NCBI GenBank assembly: GCA_052171275.1
Contig: CM125795.1
Coordinates: 1,116,001-1,180,000, forward strand
Origin: Arsenophonus sp052171275
GTDB lineage: Bacteria; Pseudomonadota; Gammaproteobacteria; Enterobacterales; Enterobacteriaceae
Reading direction: 5' to 3'
DNA: 64,000 nt
Part shown: positions 42,275 to 53,305 of the stretch, one piece after another
Layout of the letters: each line of letters opens with the position of its first letter
How positions within the stretch are numbered: position 1 is the first letter of the stretch
Translations under genes and position numbers: made by a program
Notes under the pieces: model-generated
Told to the model about the DNA's origin: nothing
What the model saw: the letters and a program-made list of their open reading frames with translations, nothing else
Databases searched by the model: none

Positions 42275-44542
42275 AAATAATAATTCCATAAATAAAAAAC
42301 TTAAATTAATTAATACTTAAGAGATATTAAGTAAATAATATACTTATGAAGTTTATTTTTAATAAATAGTAATATTTAATAATTTATTGATAATTAATAA
42401 ATAAAAAAAATAATTTACAAAAATTAATAACTTTTTTTATTAATATAAATATGAGAATTTAGAAATTCAATATCTTATTTAATAATCATTTATTTTAAAA
42501 AATGATTATATCTTTTAATGAGTTTATTTTACAGGAATAACAAATGATATTTTAGTATAAACAATTAATTTTTAACTTTATTTAAAATGCTTAAATAACA
42601 ATTTAAATTGTTAATTAAAAAATATTTATACTATTAAAAATGATTAAAGATATCAGTTTTTTTGTAAATTAATTAGATCTTAATAGTTTTTAGTTATTTT
42701 ATCATTAATACTAATTTAATAGTTTATAATTAATTTTTTTATTTTATATATAATTTAAATTAATATTATTATTTTTAATAATTGAATTTTAATTAAAAAA
42801 TAATTTTTTAGTTATCGTTAGTACAGAAAATTTATAATATTTTAAATTAAGTTAAAAATTAGTCGATAATAAACTGAATAAATTAATATTTATTTTATTA
42901 ATAATAAATTACATCATTTTAAAAAATCAGAAATAGTTATATAGATTTATTTAATACTCATTAGATTTACTAAGTAATAGTTTTTGTAATAATTATGATT
43001 AAATTATTTTAAACTTATATTTATATATAAGAGATTATTATTAATTTTATAATATATAAAATAGTTTTTTATAGTTATCTTAAACTATTTTATTCAAATA
43101 ATAGTGATGATATAAAAGCTATATTTATTATTTTATCACAATATTTATTTTAAAATCATTACCTAAAATATACTATGAATATTCTAAATATAATAATTAT
43201 TTATTATATTTAATATGCTATTTTGTATTTTTAAATTTATAATAGAATATTATATAACACTTTATTCTATATATTATAGAGTTTGTTTAAAATTTTTTAT
43301 CCTTAATAAACTATTTTTACTAATATTTTCAATTATCTTCATTTTATCTACCTTAAAAATAGAGATAAATTAATAAACTTAATTTATTTTTTAAAGATGA
43401 TATCTTTTTATATAACTAACTAAATTATAACTAATAATTAATATTATTTTTTATTAATTATAATTACTATTATAAATTAATTTTTAATCATAAAATGAAA
43501 AATTATTCAATTTTCTTCTAAATAATATAACTAAATATAGGCATTAATTTTTTATTTATATAAATAACGATATAAAGATATCTATTAGAATATCTTTCGA
43601 CTTAAATAATTTCTATTTTATACATATAGATAAAATAATTTATTATTATATATATCTATCAAAGATAATTAATATCTATAATTATTTTTAAGTATGAGTT
43701 AATTAACTTAATTAATTAATTATTATAATTCTCTACATGTACCTGTGATTTTATGAATATAATTAATAAAATTATAATAATTTTTATTATGATCTCATAT
43801 ATTTGATTTTAAGTTTTAAATTTCTTAATTTCAGTGATTTCTAAGTTAAAATATTAATTTTTTAATATTTTATAATTACTGAATATAAAAATATTTTTAA
43901 TATGTATATCAATAAAAAATTTATTTTTTCTATGGTTTATAAATTTAATTTTTTAATTTAAAATTAATCAAAATGATAATAAATAAACTAATCAAATAGA
44001 TTAAATTTATAATAATTTTCTATTATGTAACAACGTTATAACTAAATTACAAAATTTACTTACATGTACTAAATCAGATTTTTTCATTTAATTAATTATT
44101 ATATAAAAAGATTTTTAAAAATAAATCTTTATATTAAAAATATTATATATAATTTATATGGTAAAATATTAAAATTAATTTATAAATTTAGAAATACTTA
44201 TAATTATTTTTAATTTTATTAAAACTATCATTTTTATTAATTTAGTGTACTAAACATGATATTTGAATTAAAATTAATTATTAAAACTTAATTTTAAAAC
44301 ATTACTTATCTTTTAGAATAATAAAATCGTTAATATAATGTAGAAAATACTATTAATAATCTAAAAATAAAAAATAATAAATCGAAAATAATAATAAATT
44401 AAATTATTATCAAATCTATGATTTTTAATTTACTAAAATATAATATCATAATTTTTATTATTAAAAGTCTGATTTCTTTTAAAAATCCATTTTAATAAAT
44501 GATATATATTCCGTAAATTAAAACAATCTTTATTTAATATTT

Positions 44543-44571
44543 ATCAAATGTTATCATATAAATATTATATT
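44543..44571 (+). repeat. 29-bp dispersed direct repeat, copy 2
   Basis: Same element as 42246-42274, 2.3 kb away in the same gene-less gap, 28 of 29 bases identical. Function is unknown. Confidence 0.75.
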
Positions 44572-45217
44572 TAAACTAATAGATAATCTGATGATATAAT
44601 CGCATTAATATTAAGAAAATAAATAACAATATAAAAATTATAGAATAGAATAAATTAGTTTTCGTTGATGTATTAATATATATAGTAAATTTTAGATTAA
44701 TTTTAATTTTTTAATTATTTTATATAAGATTATCCTAAATTATATGTTAAAACTAAAAAATATTAATTAATATAAGTAAAAAAGTCATAAATTTATCTAT
44801 TTATATGAAATCACAATTAGTACTAGTTACTATTATTGGTATTTATTATAAGTCATCAGTATTAATAATATATAAGATAGATATCTGTTTAAAATAAATA
44901 AAGAAATTAAAATTTAAACTCAAAAGATTTATAATACTAGATAATTTATACTAATTGTTTATCTTGATAAAGATAAGAAAAAATAATTTAATTTTATTAA
45001 TTTATCTCTTTCTATGATTTAAAATAAATTAATACTATTTTAAATTTATATCGCGTTTATATTAACTTGATAAAAAAATTTAAATATTTTTTATCTTATA
45101 ATAATAATAAAATATTAATTTTTTTATAAAGATGAGTTTTATTTTAAAACAGAATATATTATTTATTAGTTAATAAGAATTAATTACTAATAAAATAAAT
45201 AAATAAAATTTCTAATT

Positions 45218-45244
45218 TTAATCTATATATAATATATAGATTAA
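45218..45244. repeat. Inverted repeat, 13-bp arms, upstream of uup
   Basis: ttaatctatatat and its complement flank a single A. It ends 43 bp before the uup ATG and could lie in the uup promoter or leader. Confidence 0.65.
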
Positions 45245-45287
45245 TTACTACTAATTAATTTAGTCATGTAGCTAAGGAAAATAATTT

Positions 45288-47201
45288 ATGTCATTAATTA
45301 ACATGTTAGACGCCAATCTAAAATTTAGTGATGCTATACCATTATTAGATAATGCAGAATTACATATCGAAGATAATGAAAGAGTCTGCTTAGTTGGATG
45401 TAATGGTGCTGGAAAATCAACACTAATACGTGTATTGACTAAAGAACAATCTCTTGATAATGGTCAGATTATTTATCAACAAAATTTACAAGTTGCTCAT
45501 TTACAACAAGATCCGCCGAGAAATATTGATGGTACTATTTTTGATTTTATCGCTGAAGGCGCTAAAGAACAGATAAATTATATTAAACTATTTCATAAAA
45601 CAGTAAAAAATATAGAGCAAGATCCTAGTAAAAAGAATCTTAATAAATTATCTCAATTGCAGGATGTATTAGATCGAAATAATTTATGGTTACTTGATGC
45701 ACAAATTAACGATATAATTAAGAAATTAAAACTAACAACTAATAGTGATTTATCCACTTTATCAGGAGGATGTTTTCGTAAAGCTGTATTAGCTCGTACT
45801 TTAATCTCTAAACCGCACGTTCTTTTTCTTGATGAACCGACAAATCATTTAGATATAGATACTATCGTTTGGTTAGAAAATTTTTTAAAAAGTTTTCAAG
45901 GTAGCATTGTGTTTGTCTCACATGATCGCTCTTTTATTAGTAATATTGCAACACGTATTATTGATCTTGACAGAGGTAAGTTAACTTCTTGGTCTTACAA
46001 TTATAACGATTATTTAAAGAATAAGGAAGAAACATTACGGGTAGAAAGAAGACATAATGCTGAGTTTGATCATAAATTAGAAAAAGAAGAGATTTGGATT
46101 AGACAAGGAATAAAAGCACGGCGTACTCGTAATGAAGGTAGATTAAAAATATTGAAATCATTGCGAATAAAACGTTTGAAACGACATGATATAATTAAAG
46201 CAACAAATATGCAAATTCAAGAAGCGGATCGTTCTGGAAAACTTGTATTTGATATTAAAAATATAAATTATCATATTGATAATAAAATAATAATTGATAA
46301 TTTCAGTGTTAAAATACAACGCGGTGATAAAATAGCATTAATTGGACCTAATGGTTCTGGAAAAACAACATTTCTAAAATTAATATTAGGTCAACTTAAT
46401 GCAAATAACGGTAATATTTATAGAGGTACAAAACTTAAAATTGTTTATTTTGATCAACATAGGTTAACTCTAGATCTTGATAAAACAGCAATAGATAATT
46501 TATCTGAAGGTAAACAGGAAATTATAGTTAACGGACAATTCCGTAATGCTATCAGTTATTTGTGCGATTTTTTATTTCATCCTAAACAAGTTATGACACC
46601 TGTTCGAGCTCTTTCAGGTGGAGAAAGAAATAGATTGTTATTAGCCTGTTTATTTTTAAAACCTAGCAATTTATTCATTCTCGATGAACCAACCAATGAT
46701 TTGGATATTGAAACACTTGAGCTATTAGAAGAACTTATTAATAGTTATAAAGGAACAGTAATATTAGTTAGTCATGATCGTCAATTCATTGAAAATACAG
46801 TAACTGAATGTTGGATGTTTAAAAAACATGGTAAAATAGATAGGTATATAGGTGGTTTTTATGAATCTCACTTACAGAGTAAAGAAAAATCTTATTTATC
46901 ATATTCAACTATTAATAAATCTAATACTATTATATCGGAAATATCTAAAAAGTATTCAAGACGAAAAAATAACAAAATTAGTTATAATTTATTAAGAGAA
47001 CTAAAACAGTTGCCGATACAAATAGAAGCATTAGAGACTAAAATTAGCATTTTACAATCTCAAGTTAATGAATCTGAGTTTTTTAATCAATCACATATCA
47101 TAACTGAATCAGTATTAAAAACCCTATCTGAAAAAGAAGCAGAAATGGAATCTATATTTAAGCGCTGGCAAGAATTAGAACTTCTCAATAAACATCAATA
47201 A
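45288..47201 (+). CDS. uup: ABC-F ATPase Uup
   Basis: A soluble ABC-F protein with two ATPase domains and no membrane segment; family members act on ribosomes, and E. coli Uup also limits precise excision of transposons. The 637 residues (635 in E. coli) begin MSLINMLDANLKFSDA. Domain 1 has Walker A GCNGAGKST, signature LSGGCFRK and Walker B VLFLDEPTNHLD. Domain 2 has GPNGSGKTT, LSGGERNRLLLA and LFILDEPTNDLD. The linker IRQGIKARRTRNEGR and the C-terminal coiled coil (about residues 560-637) are kept. Compared with E. coli, Arg of GRNGAGKST and Trp of LSGGW are both Cys. A strong aagga ribosome site lies 9 nt before the ATG. It is the only recognisable gene for 3 kb on either side. Confidence 0.97.
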   Translation: MSLINMLDANLKFSDAIPLLDNAELHIEDNERVCLVGCNGAGKSTLIRVLTKEQSLDNGQIIYQQNLQVAHLQQDPPRNIDGTIFDFIAEGAKEQINYIKLFHKTVKNIEQDPSKKNLNKLSQLQDVLDRNNLWLLDAQINDIIKKLKLTTNSDLSTLSGGCFRKAVLARTLISKPHVLFLDEPTNHLDIDTIVWLENFLKSFQGSIVFVSHDRSFISNIATRIIDLDRGKLTSWSYNYNDYLKNKEETLRVERRHNAEFDHKLEKEEIWIRQGIKARRTRNEGRLKILKSLRIKRLKRHDIIKATNMQIQEADRSGKLVFDIKNINYHIDNKIIIDNFSVKIQRGDKIALIGPNGSGKTTFLKLILGQLNANNGNIYRGTKLKIVYFDQHRLTLDLDKTAIDNLSEGKQEIIVNGQFRNAISYLCDFLFHPKQVMTPVRALSGGERNRLLLACLFLKPSNLFILDEPTNDLDIETLELLEELINSYKGTVILVSHDRQFIENTVTECWMFKKHGKIDRYIGGFYESHLQSKEKSYLSYSTINKSNTIISEISKKYSRRKNNKISYNLLRELKQLPIQIEALETKISILQSQVNESEFFNQSHIITESVLKTLSEKEAEMESIFKRWQELELLNKHQ

Positions 47202-47297
47202 TTTATTTATTATTTAACTATATAGAGAAAAAAGTTATGCTGATCATAACTATCTAAAATGAAAGATATAATAATAAAAAACTTACTTTTAATAGCA

Positions 47298-47330
47298 AAT
47301 TAATTCATTAATGAAATTAATTATTTTTTT
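47298..47330 (+). terminator. uup terminator
   Basis: Stem aattaatt/aattaatt continues through catt/aatg with one bulged A and is followed by a seven-T run, 97 bp after the uup stop. Confidence 0.6.
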
Positions 47331-48066
47331 GATTAATAATGATATCAAAAGAAATTAACTATTCATGTGTTATACTATCTTGTTTATAAAAATTATTATA
47401 TGTATAATAAACTAACTATAATTATATAATTAATATAATATTTACGTTTTTATTTCTGATTTATTGATTATATAAATTGATATTTGAAAAGTATTAAAAG
47501 TTAAATTTTATTATTTAATATCTCCGACATATGTATATATCATAAATTATATAATTTTATTTTATCTTTTTTATTTTTAAAGCTCTATTTATTTTGTTAA
47601 ATTGTGATTATGTTATTATATTAACAAATTAATAATTTATATTATTTTATTATAAAAAATATAATCATCAAATTATTTTAAATAATAAATAAATTTATTA
47701 TAATGATTTTTAGGTTTTTTAATTGGTGAATTATACCTTATTAACGATAAAGTAATAATACACATTATAATGAAATAATATGATATTATTTTTGTTTATT
47801 ATTTTTATTTACTTTAGAAGTGATAAAATTTTAACATTTAAATTGCTATTAATTATAAAAATATAAATAAGTTATCTAAATTAAATATTTTGTTTCAAGA
47901 AAAAAGATATAATTTTACTCTAATTTTTATAAGAAAAATTTCATTAATAGATAGATCTAATAAGTAATTTATTTTTTAATTTTATTATATTATATCAATA
48001 AATCTTTTATTTTTTTAATAAATTTTCTTTTATAATTAAAATTTATTAAGTTATCTACTTAGATAT

Positions 48067-48108
48067 ATATAATATATTAATAATATATATATTATTAATA
48101 TATTATAT
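48067..48108. repeat. 42-bp perfect palindrome
   Basis: Two 21-bp halves are exact reverse complements without spacer, only A and T (atataatatattaataatat and complement). It lies in gene-less DNA 0.9 kb after uup. Confidence 0.85.
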
Positions 48109-49042
48109 TCTATAATATAATTTATAATGTTTTATATTAGAAATTAATATGCGAAATATAAATAGTATTTAGTAACATCGATAAAATATGTTAAAGTATA
48201 TATACTTTTATGCATACTTTTAGATAATAAAATTTCATATATAAATATTTACGAAATATTAACATTTTAATAATACTATTCATATCTTTATTATATATTT
48301 GTTTATTTATAATAAATATTATTTTAATTATTAATAATCATATTAATAACAATCTTAATTTTTTAAAAAAATAAAATTTAATATAATGTTATTTATTTTT
48401 TTTATAATATTAAAAATAATTTAATATTATAATCTCTATCAATAAATAAAATAAAATAATTCATTATATTTTATATAATTTTAGGTATTATTTATCAATA
48501 TTCATTTTTGCAAAAATATTTTTATTATTAATTTTTAATATAGATACTCTTATGAAATAGTATTAATTTAATTTATTTATATAGTTATTTTTATATATCA
48601 TTAAAATATTTATGCATTAAAAGACAATTGATAAAAATTAATACTATTTCATTAATTAATTTATAATTTTATTTCCTTATAATTAAGAATAACAATTATA
48701 TTAATATCATACATTATATATTAAATTATTTAAATTTTATCTCTTATCTTGATATTTTATAATTGATATAATATTATTTATAAATAAGAAAATTATATTC
48801 ATATGAAATTAATTCTTATATATTCTTAGCTAAATTTAATTTAATATAAATTATTATATAGAATATATTTCATTCTAAAAAAAATATTTTTATTAAGATC
48901 TTAAGTTAAAATATGAAAATTAATATTTTTTGATTATTTTAATTAATGAAGTACTTTTAATTCATATCAAAGTTACATATTTAGTGACTTATTTTTAATA
49001 TTATTTTTAATTATATATATAGTAAAAAATTAAAGTTTAATA

Positions 49043-49096
49043 GATTATGTATAATTAAAAATATAATTATGGAGATATTTTTAATTATACATAATC
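49043..49096. repeat. Inverted repeat, 22-bp perfect arms, 10-nt loop
   Basis: Arms begin gattatgtataattaaaaa (49043-49064) and are matched exactly at 49075-49096, around the loop aattatggag. It lies 0.3 kb upstream of the pqiB remnant. Confidence 0.88.
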
Positions 49097-49391
49097 ACTA
49101 AATAGTTATATTGTTTATTAGTATATTTTATTTTGAAAAAGAATTTTTTATATCATCAAAAAATGCTAAGATAATTTCTCTAAAATAAGAGATTTTTTGA
49201 ATATTTTAAAAATTACTTTTAATACCATAAATTAATTTTGAATAATCTCTATTATATATTTTATATAAAACCAATAAAATGATCTAATGTAAATATTGAA
49301 CATAAAATGTTAAGTAAATTATATACGAAAAGTACTATTTATTCATAAAATATCAAAGATATATATATTATATAGTGATGTGATTAAATTA

Positions 49392-49511
49392 AAAGTTATA
49401 AATAATAAAAAATTATATAATAAGGTAATAAATAAAAATATATTAAAACTTTATCAAGTTAATAAAACTATCTATGAATTAAAACAAAATTTATCTAAAG
49501 TAAATAATTGA
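49392..49511 (+). pseudogene. pqiB: pqiB remnant, C-terminal end
   Basis: An open stretch reads LYNKVINKN, LKLYQVNKT, then YELKQNLSKVNN before a TGA. E. coli PqiB, an inner-membrane-anchored MCE protein of the Pqi lipid-transport system, ends AYNKMVADMQRLDQVL, RELQPVLKTLNE; YNK, L-QV, EL and the final L-x-x-x-N keep their order with a three-residue insertion. Strand and place between uup and fabA agree with E. coli. The usual C-terminal tail after LNEKSNALVF is missing. The match is from memory of the sequence, not a search. Confidence 0.5.
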
Positions 49512-50084
49512 TGACTATTTAAAATTTTTTAAAATATATTTTATAGTTTAAAATAAATAATCCTGATTGTATTTTAAAATTATAAAATACTTCTTATAAA
49601 ATTCTTAGGTTTAATTTTTTATAAAATATGTTGATAGATAATATTAAATATATTAATTAAGTATCAAATATAAGAATAGATAAATAAAGATACTAAAATA
49701 ATAATATCTATTATTTTAAAAGAAAATAAATTAATGTAGTTTTTATAAAAAAACAAAAAAATATAAAAATATTTTATTTTTATTTTTTATTCATCTACTA
49801 TTTAAGTATTCTTACTAAAGCATATATAAATACTAATAAAGATCATAAATTTAAATAATTATGATAAATAAAAAATTATTAGAAAATAATTTTTAATCTA
49901 AGATGAATTTATCAAGATAAAAAATTATTTATCAAATATTTATGGTGTTATTAAGAATTCATAATAAGATTTAATACTTTATAATAAATAATTATTAAAA
50001 ACTTTTTATATATAAGTGATAAAATCTATATATAACTTCTTTATCTTATAATTAAAGTGGAGTAATGTATATAAAGATATAAAT

Positions 50085-50603
50085 TTAAAATTTACTAATA
50101 TCTTTAAACAAACCGACTTTTAAATCTTTTGCTTTATAAATATTTTTATTATCAACTAAGACTTCACCATCAGCTAAACCCATAATCAATTTTCTATTAA
50201 TAATACGTTTTAAATGAATATAATAAGTTATTTTTTTTGCAGTTGGTAAAACTTGCCCACTAAACTTAACCTCACCTACGCCAAGTGCCCGACCTTGGCC
50301 TTTACCACCTAACCACCCTAAATAAAAACCAATAAGTTGCCACATTGCATCCAAACCTAAACAACCAGGCATAACAGGATCATTGATAAAATGATATTTG
50401 AAAAACCATAAATCAGGTTTGATATCAAATTCAGCTTCAATAAAACCTTTTTTAAAATTACCATCAGTTTCAATTATTTTGATAATACGATCAATCATCA
50501 GCATATTACCTGAAGGTAATGGTGGTCCATTTTCACCAAAAAGTTCACCTCTACCAGAAGCATCTAAATCTTTTTTACTATAAGAATTATGTTTATAAAA
50601 CAT
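50085..50603 (-). CDS. fabA: 3-hydroxydecanoyl-ACP dehydratase/isomerase FabA
   Basis: Hot-dog-fold dimer that dehydrates 3-hydroxydecanoyl-ACP and isomerises the product to cis-3-decenoyl-ACP, the branch point of unsaturated fatty acid synthesis in the cytoplasm. The start MFYKHNSYSKKDLDASGRGELFG at 50603 gives 172 residues, the E. coli length, and has an aagg ribosome site about 10 nt upstream; the longer frame to 50669 adds 22 residues unlike the family. The catalytic His70 lies in FFKYHFINDPVMPG and Asp84 in CLGLDAMWQL. GKGQGRALGVGEVKFSGQVLPTAKK and RKLIMGLADGEVLV are conserved. It is 91 bp downstream of lonH on the same strand, as in E. coli. Confidence 0.97.
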   Translation of the reverse strand: MFYKHNSYSKKDLDASGRGELFGENGPPLPSGNMLMIDRIIKIIETDGNFKKGFIEAEFDIKPDLWFFKYHFINDPVMPGCLGLDAMWQLIGFYLGWLGGKGQGRALGVGEVKFSGQVLPTAKKITYYIHLKRIINRKLIMGLADGEVLVDNKNIYKAKDLKVGLFKDISKF

Positions 50604-50694
50604 ATTACTAAATAACCTTATTATGTCTCTTAAAATTAAGAATATCTTATATACTTGTAATCGGAACAACTCAGATCAGATATTTTAATCTAAT

Positions 50695-52434
50695 TTACCA
50701 TTTTATAAACCTCATAAATTTTGTTCTTTTTTGATTATTAGCCTTAGTAATTCGTTCTTGTATTAAAGCGAGCAAATGTATATTATCTGTATTATGTTCT
50801 TGTTTATAATAAGAATGTTTTGTCAAAATTGAAATTGCTTCAGAAGCGTGTTTAACAGGCCAGATATGAAATTCACCAGATTTTACTGCGTCAATAAGAT
50901 CAACTTTTAAGCATAGATGGCAAATATTAGCTGAAGGGATTATAACACCTTGCTGACCAGTTAATTTACGTTTTAAACATATATCAAAAAAACTTTCTAT
51001 TTTTTGGTTAATATTTCCAATAGGCTGAACGTAACCAAATTGATCTAATGCCCCTGTAACAGCAATTTGCTGATCAATAGGCTTAAGAGATAGTGCGCTA
51101 ATTAATGCACAAAGCGCAGCTAATGAAGCACTATCACCGTCAATTTCATAATATGATTGTTCAAATACAATTGAGGCAGAAAATGGTTGTGGTTGCTCAA
51201 GTTTTAATTCATAATTAAGATAAGCTTGCATAATTATCATGCTTTTAGCATGAATATTACCACCAAGATTTACTTTACGTTCTATATCGGTGAACTCTCC
51301 ATCACCGAAGTGAACAACACAAGTAATCCTTGACGGTTCACTGATAGGTTCTGGATGCCATGGATATTGCATAATAGATAATCCATTAATTTGGCCAATT
51401 ATTTCACCTTTAGTCTTAATGAAAATTTGTTTTTGTAAAATATCATCTAAATTGCGTTTAGCTAAATAACCATTTTGCCATTTATGTTGTCGTATTGAGT
51501 TTTTAAATGACTCTGCAGTTATTTGATTATTTTGTTGAAATTGATTAGCTTCACTTAAACAACGAGTGATCCATACTCTATCTAGCGGTAAAATGGATTT
51601 ATTTTCAGTATATCGAATTGCTTGAGTAATAAAAATTGGCCATGCATCTGTTGTTAAATTAGAAAATTGACAATCATTAATAATTTGTTTGATAAATTTC
51701 ATCCACAGTGATAATTGGTCACTGTGGACGAAATCCAATTCAAATTCATATTCTCCATATGCAAGGTTAGAAAATAAATATGGTTCTTTTTCCCTGAATT
51801 CATCAAGGCTTGAATTATCGCCAACTAAAATAAGTTTAATATCAAGTGGCATTGAATCAATTGGATAAGGTAAAAATTGGTTATCATTTGTTGGAAGCCA
51901 TTCAAATTGCTTTTGTATTAACATTTGTTTTAAACGATGCCACATTAATGGCTGCGATAATAATGTACTAACAGAAAGTAATAATGTTCCACCATTGATT
52001 TTATGTAATACTCCAGGTTCTAAGTAAACACTATTCTTATAGCAATAAATATTACCAAATAATTGATGCATCTCTATCCAATTAGAGAAATAGATTGAAT
52101 TACAAGGTGTAAATAACCCTTTAACACCTGTTTTCCAATGAAATCTCCCATTTAATTCTTTATAATCTCCATAAGGAATTACTGGAAATTGAATAATATT
52201 TTTAATAGATGTTGCTAATTCAGATAAAAAACTATGACATTCTATTGCGTTAACAATGGCAAAAGGAAAATAATTTTCAGTTTTTGCTGATAAAAATTGT
52301 TCTAAACTATTATATAATCTTGGTTGAATTATAGAAAAAGTAGCATTATTTAATTTATTAGCAGAAGCAAAGAAATTAAGATAAGATTGATAATCTGGTG
52401 CTAAATTTTGCCATATTAATTCGTTATTAATCAC
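50695..52434 (-). CDS. lonH: Lon-type protease LonH (YcbZ)
   Basis: An atypical Lon-family serine protease with a C-terminal Lon catalytic domain and an N-terminal region without a usable Walker A ATPase motif. The catalytic serine lies in IDGDSASLAALCALISALS and the catalytic lysine in NINQKIESFFDIC; the spacing is that of Ser-Lys proteases. HFGDGEFTDIERKVNLGGNIHAKSMIIMQAYL is strongly conserved. The GTG start at 52434 aligns residue for residue with the E. coli N-terminus (LIWQNLAPDYQSY against LAWRDLVPDTDSY), giving 579 residues (586 in E. coli). A TTG four codons upstream is less likely. It lies upstream of fabA, and the matP gene that diverges from it in E. coli survives only as a remnant. 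Confidence 0.94.
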   Translation of the reverse strand: MINNELIWQNLAPDYQSYLNFFASANKLNNATFSIIQPRLYNSLEQFLSAKTENYFPFAIVNAIECHSFLSELATSIKNIIQFPVIPYGDYKELNGRFHWKTGVKGLFTPCNSIYFSNWIEMHQLFGNIYCYKNSVYLEPGVLHKINGGTLLLSVSTLLSQPLMWHRLKQMLIQKQFEWLPTNDNQFLPYPIDSMPLDIKLILVGDNSSLDEFREKEPYLFSNLAYGEYEFELDFVHSDQLSLWMKFIKQIINDCQFSNLTTDAWPIFITQAIRYTENKSILPLDRVWITRCLSEANQFQQNNQITAESFKNSIRQHKWQNGYLAKRNLDDILQKQIFIKTKGEIIGQINGLSIMQYPWHPEPISEPSRITCVVHFGDGEFTDIERKVNLGGNIHAKSMIIMQAYLNYELKLEQPQPFSASIVFEQSYYEIDGDSASLAALCALISALSLKPIDQQIAVTGALDQFGYVQPIGNINQKIESFFDICLKRKLTGQQGVIIPSANICHLCLKVDLIDAVKSGEFHIWPVKHASEAISILTKHSYYKQEHNTDNIHLLALIQERITKANNQKRTKFMRFIKW

Positions 52435-52988
52435 GCTATTATTCAACTTATAATTTAGATAAAAATTTATGAAATATCATATATCTTATATATATCGTAA
52501 AAGTCAATATAGAAGACATTTATACTGTTTATATTTTTAATGAAGATGATATCTTGTGCAATCTTAATAGATATATTAATCTATTTATAACATATAAAAA
52601 ATTTATATGAATAAATGCTTATTTTATTGTTTATTTAGATTTATACAATTATTAATTTGTGTATTTTATATAAATTCAATTTATTTATAAACTAGATCAG
52701 TAATCTTGATATAATGATAAAATATAATTTTTAACATAATATTATTATAGTAAGAATATATAATCAAATTTAAAAATAATAATATAGTTGATATTTCATA
52801 CTTATGAAATAAGTTAAACAGTGTGAACTTAAAGTTATAAATATAAAAAATTATATTTTTTTATACTATTATAAATTTTATTTAATTGATTTTTATAATA
52901 AATAAAAATATATTTTAAAATATTGTTTATAATTATATATGTTATTTTTTATAATATAATATGAATATGTATGAAATATTAATAATTT

Positions 52989-53132
52989 AGAATGTTAAGT
53001 CTGGATTTAAATTTTAAGACTATAATATACTTAAGATATCTGGATAATTAGGATATTAATAAATATATTAAAAATTTATATCTGCTTAAAATTTATAAAG
53101 TCTTGGGAAGTTCAGAAGATATTCTGGAATAA
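52989..53132 (+). pseudogene. matP: Possible matP remnant
   Basis: A frame reads RMLSLDLNFKTIIYLRYL, stop, and continues to KVLGSSEDILE with a TAA at 53130-53132. RMLSLDLNF parallels RKKSIDLEF of the MatP ribbon-helix-helix domain, and later leucines fall in phase. MatP organises the Ter macrodomain and diverges from lonH in E. coli, which is this place and strand. The C-terminal part does not align well. Confidence 0.42.
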
Positions 53133-53273
53133 AATAATAAATTAAACAAAAAATTATTTTTTATTTAAAACTAATTTAATTAAATGAAAAATATTTAAAG
53201 TTATTGAAAATAATATTTTTATGCTAATAAATAAAATATATGTTAATATATAATACAATTTTTTTGTACACAA

Positions 53274-53305
53274 AATATTACATTTTTTATAAAAAATGTA
53301 ATATT
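53274..53305. repeat. 32-bp perfect palindrome
   Basis: aatattacatttttta and its exact complement are adjacent without a spacer. It lies in the space between the matP and ompA remnants, where a shared convergent terminator could once have stood. Confidence 0.85.

Larger units (their letters stand above)
41855..45287. other. 3.4 kb gap replacing zapC-ycbX-rlmL
   Basis: E. coli has zapC, ycbX and rlmL (together about 3.8 kb) between pyrD and uup. No frame or fragment could be assigned here. The region contains a 29-bp direct repeat (42246-42274 and 44543-44571) and a 13-bp-arm inverted repeat just before uup (45218-45244). Confidence 0.6.
47202..50084. other. 2.9 kb gap replacing pqiA-pqiB-pqiC-rmf
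   Basis: E. coli has pqiA, pqiB, pqiC and rmf here. A C-terminal pqiB-like fragment is readable at 49392-49511; no trace of rmf was found upstream of fabA. Palindromes lie at 48067-48108 and 49043-49096. Confidence 0.6.

Noticed and set aside
49512..50084. Search for rmf (ribosome modulation factor) upstream of fabA
   Set aside because: No RMF-like arginine-rich small frame was visible.
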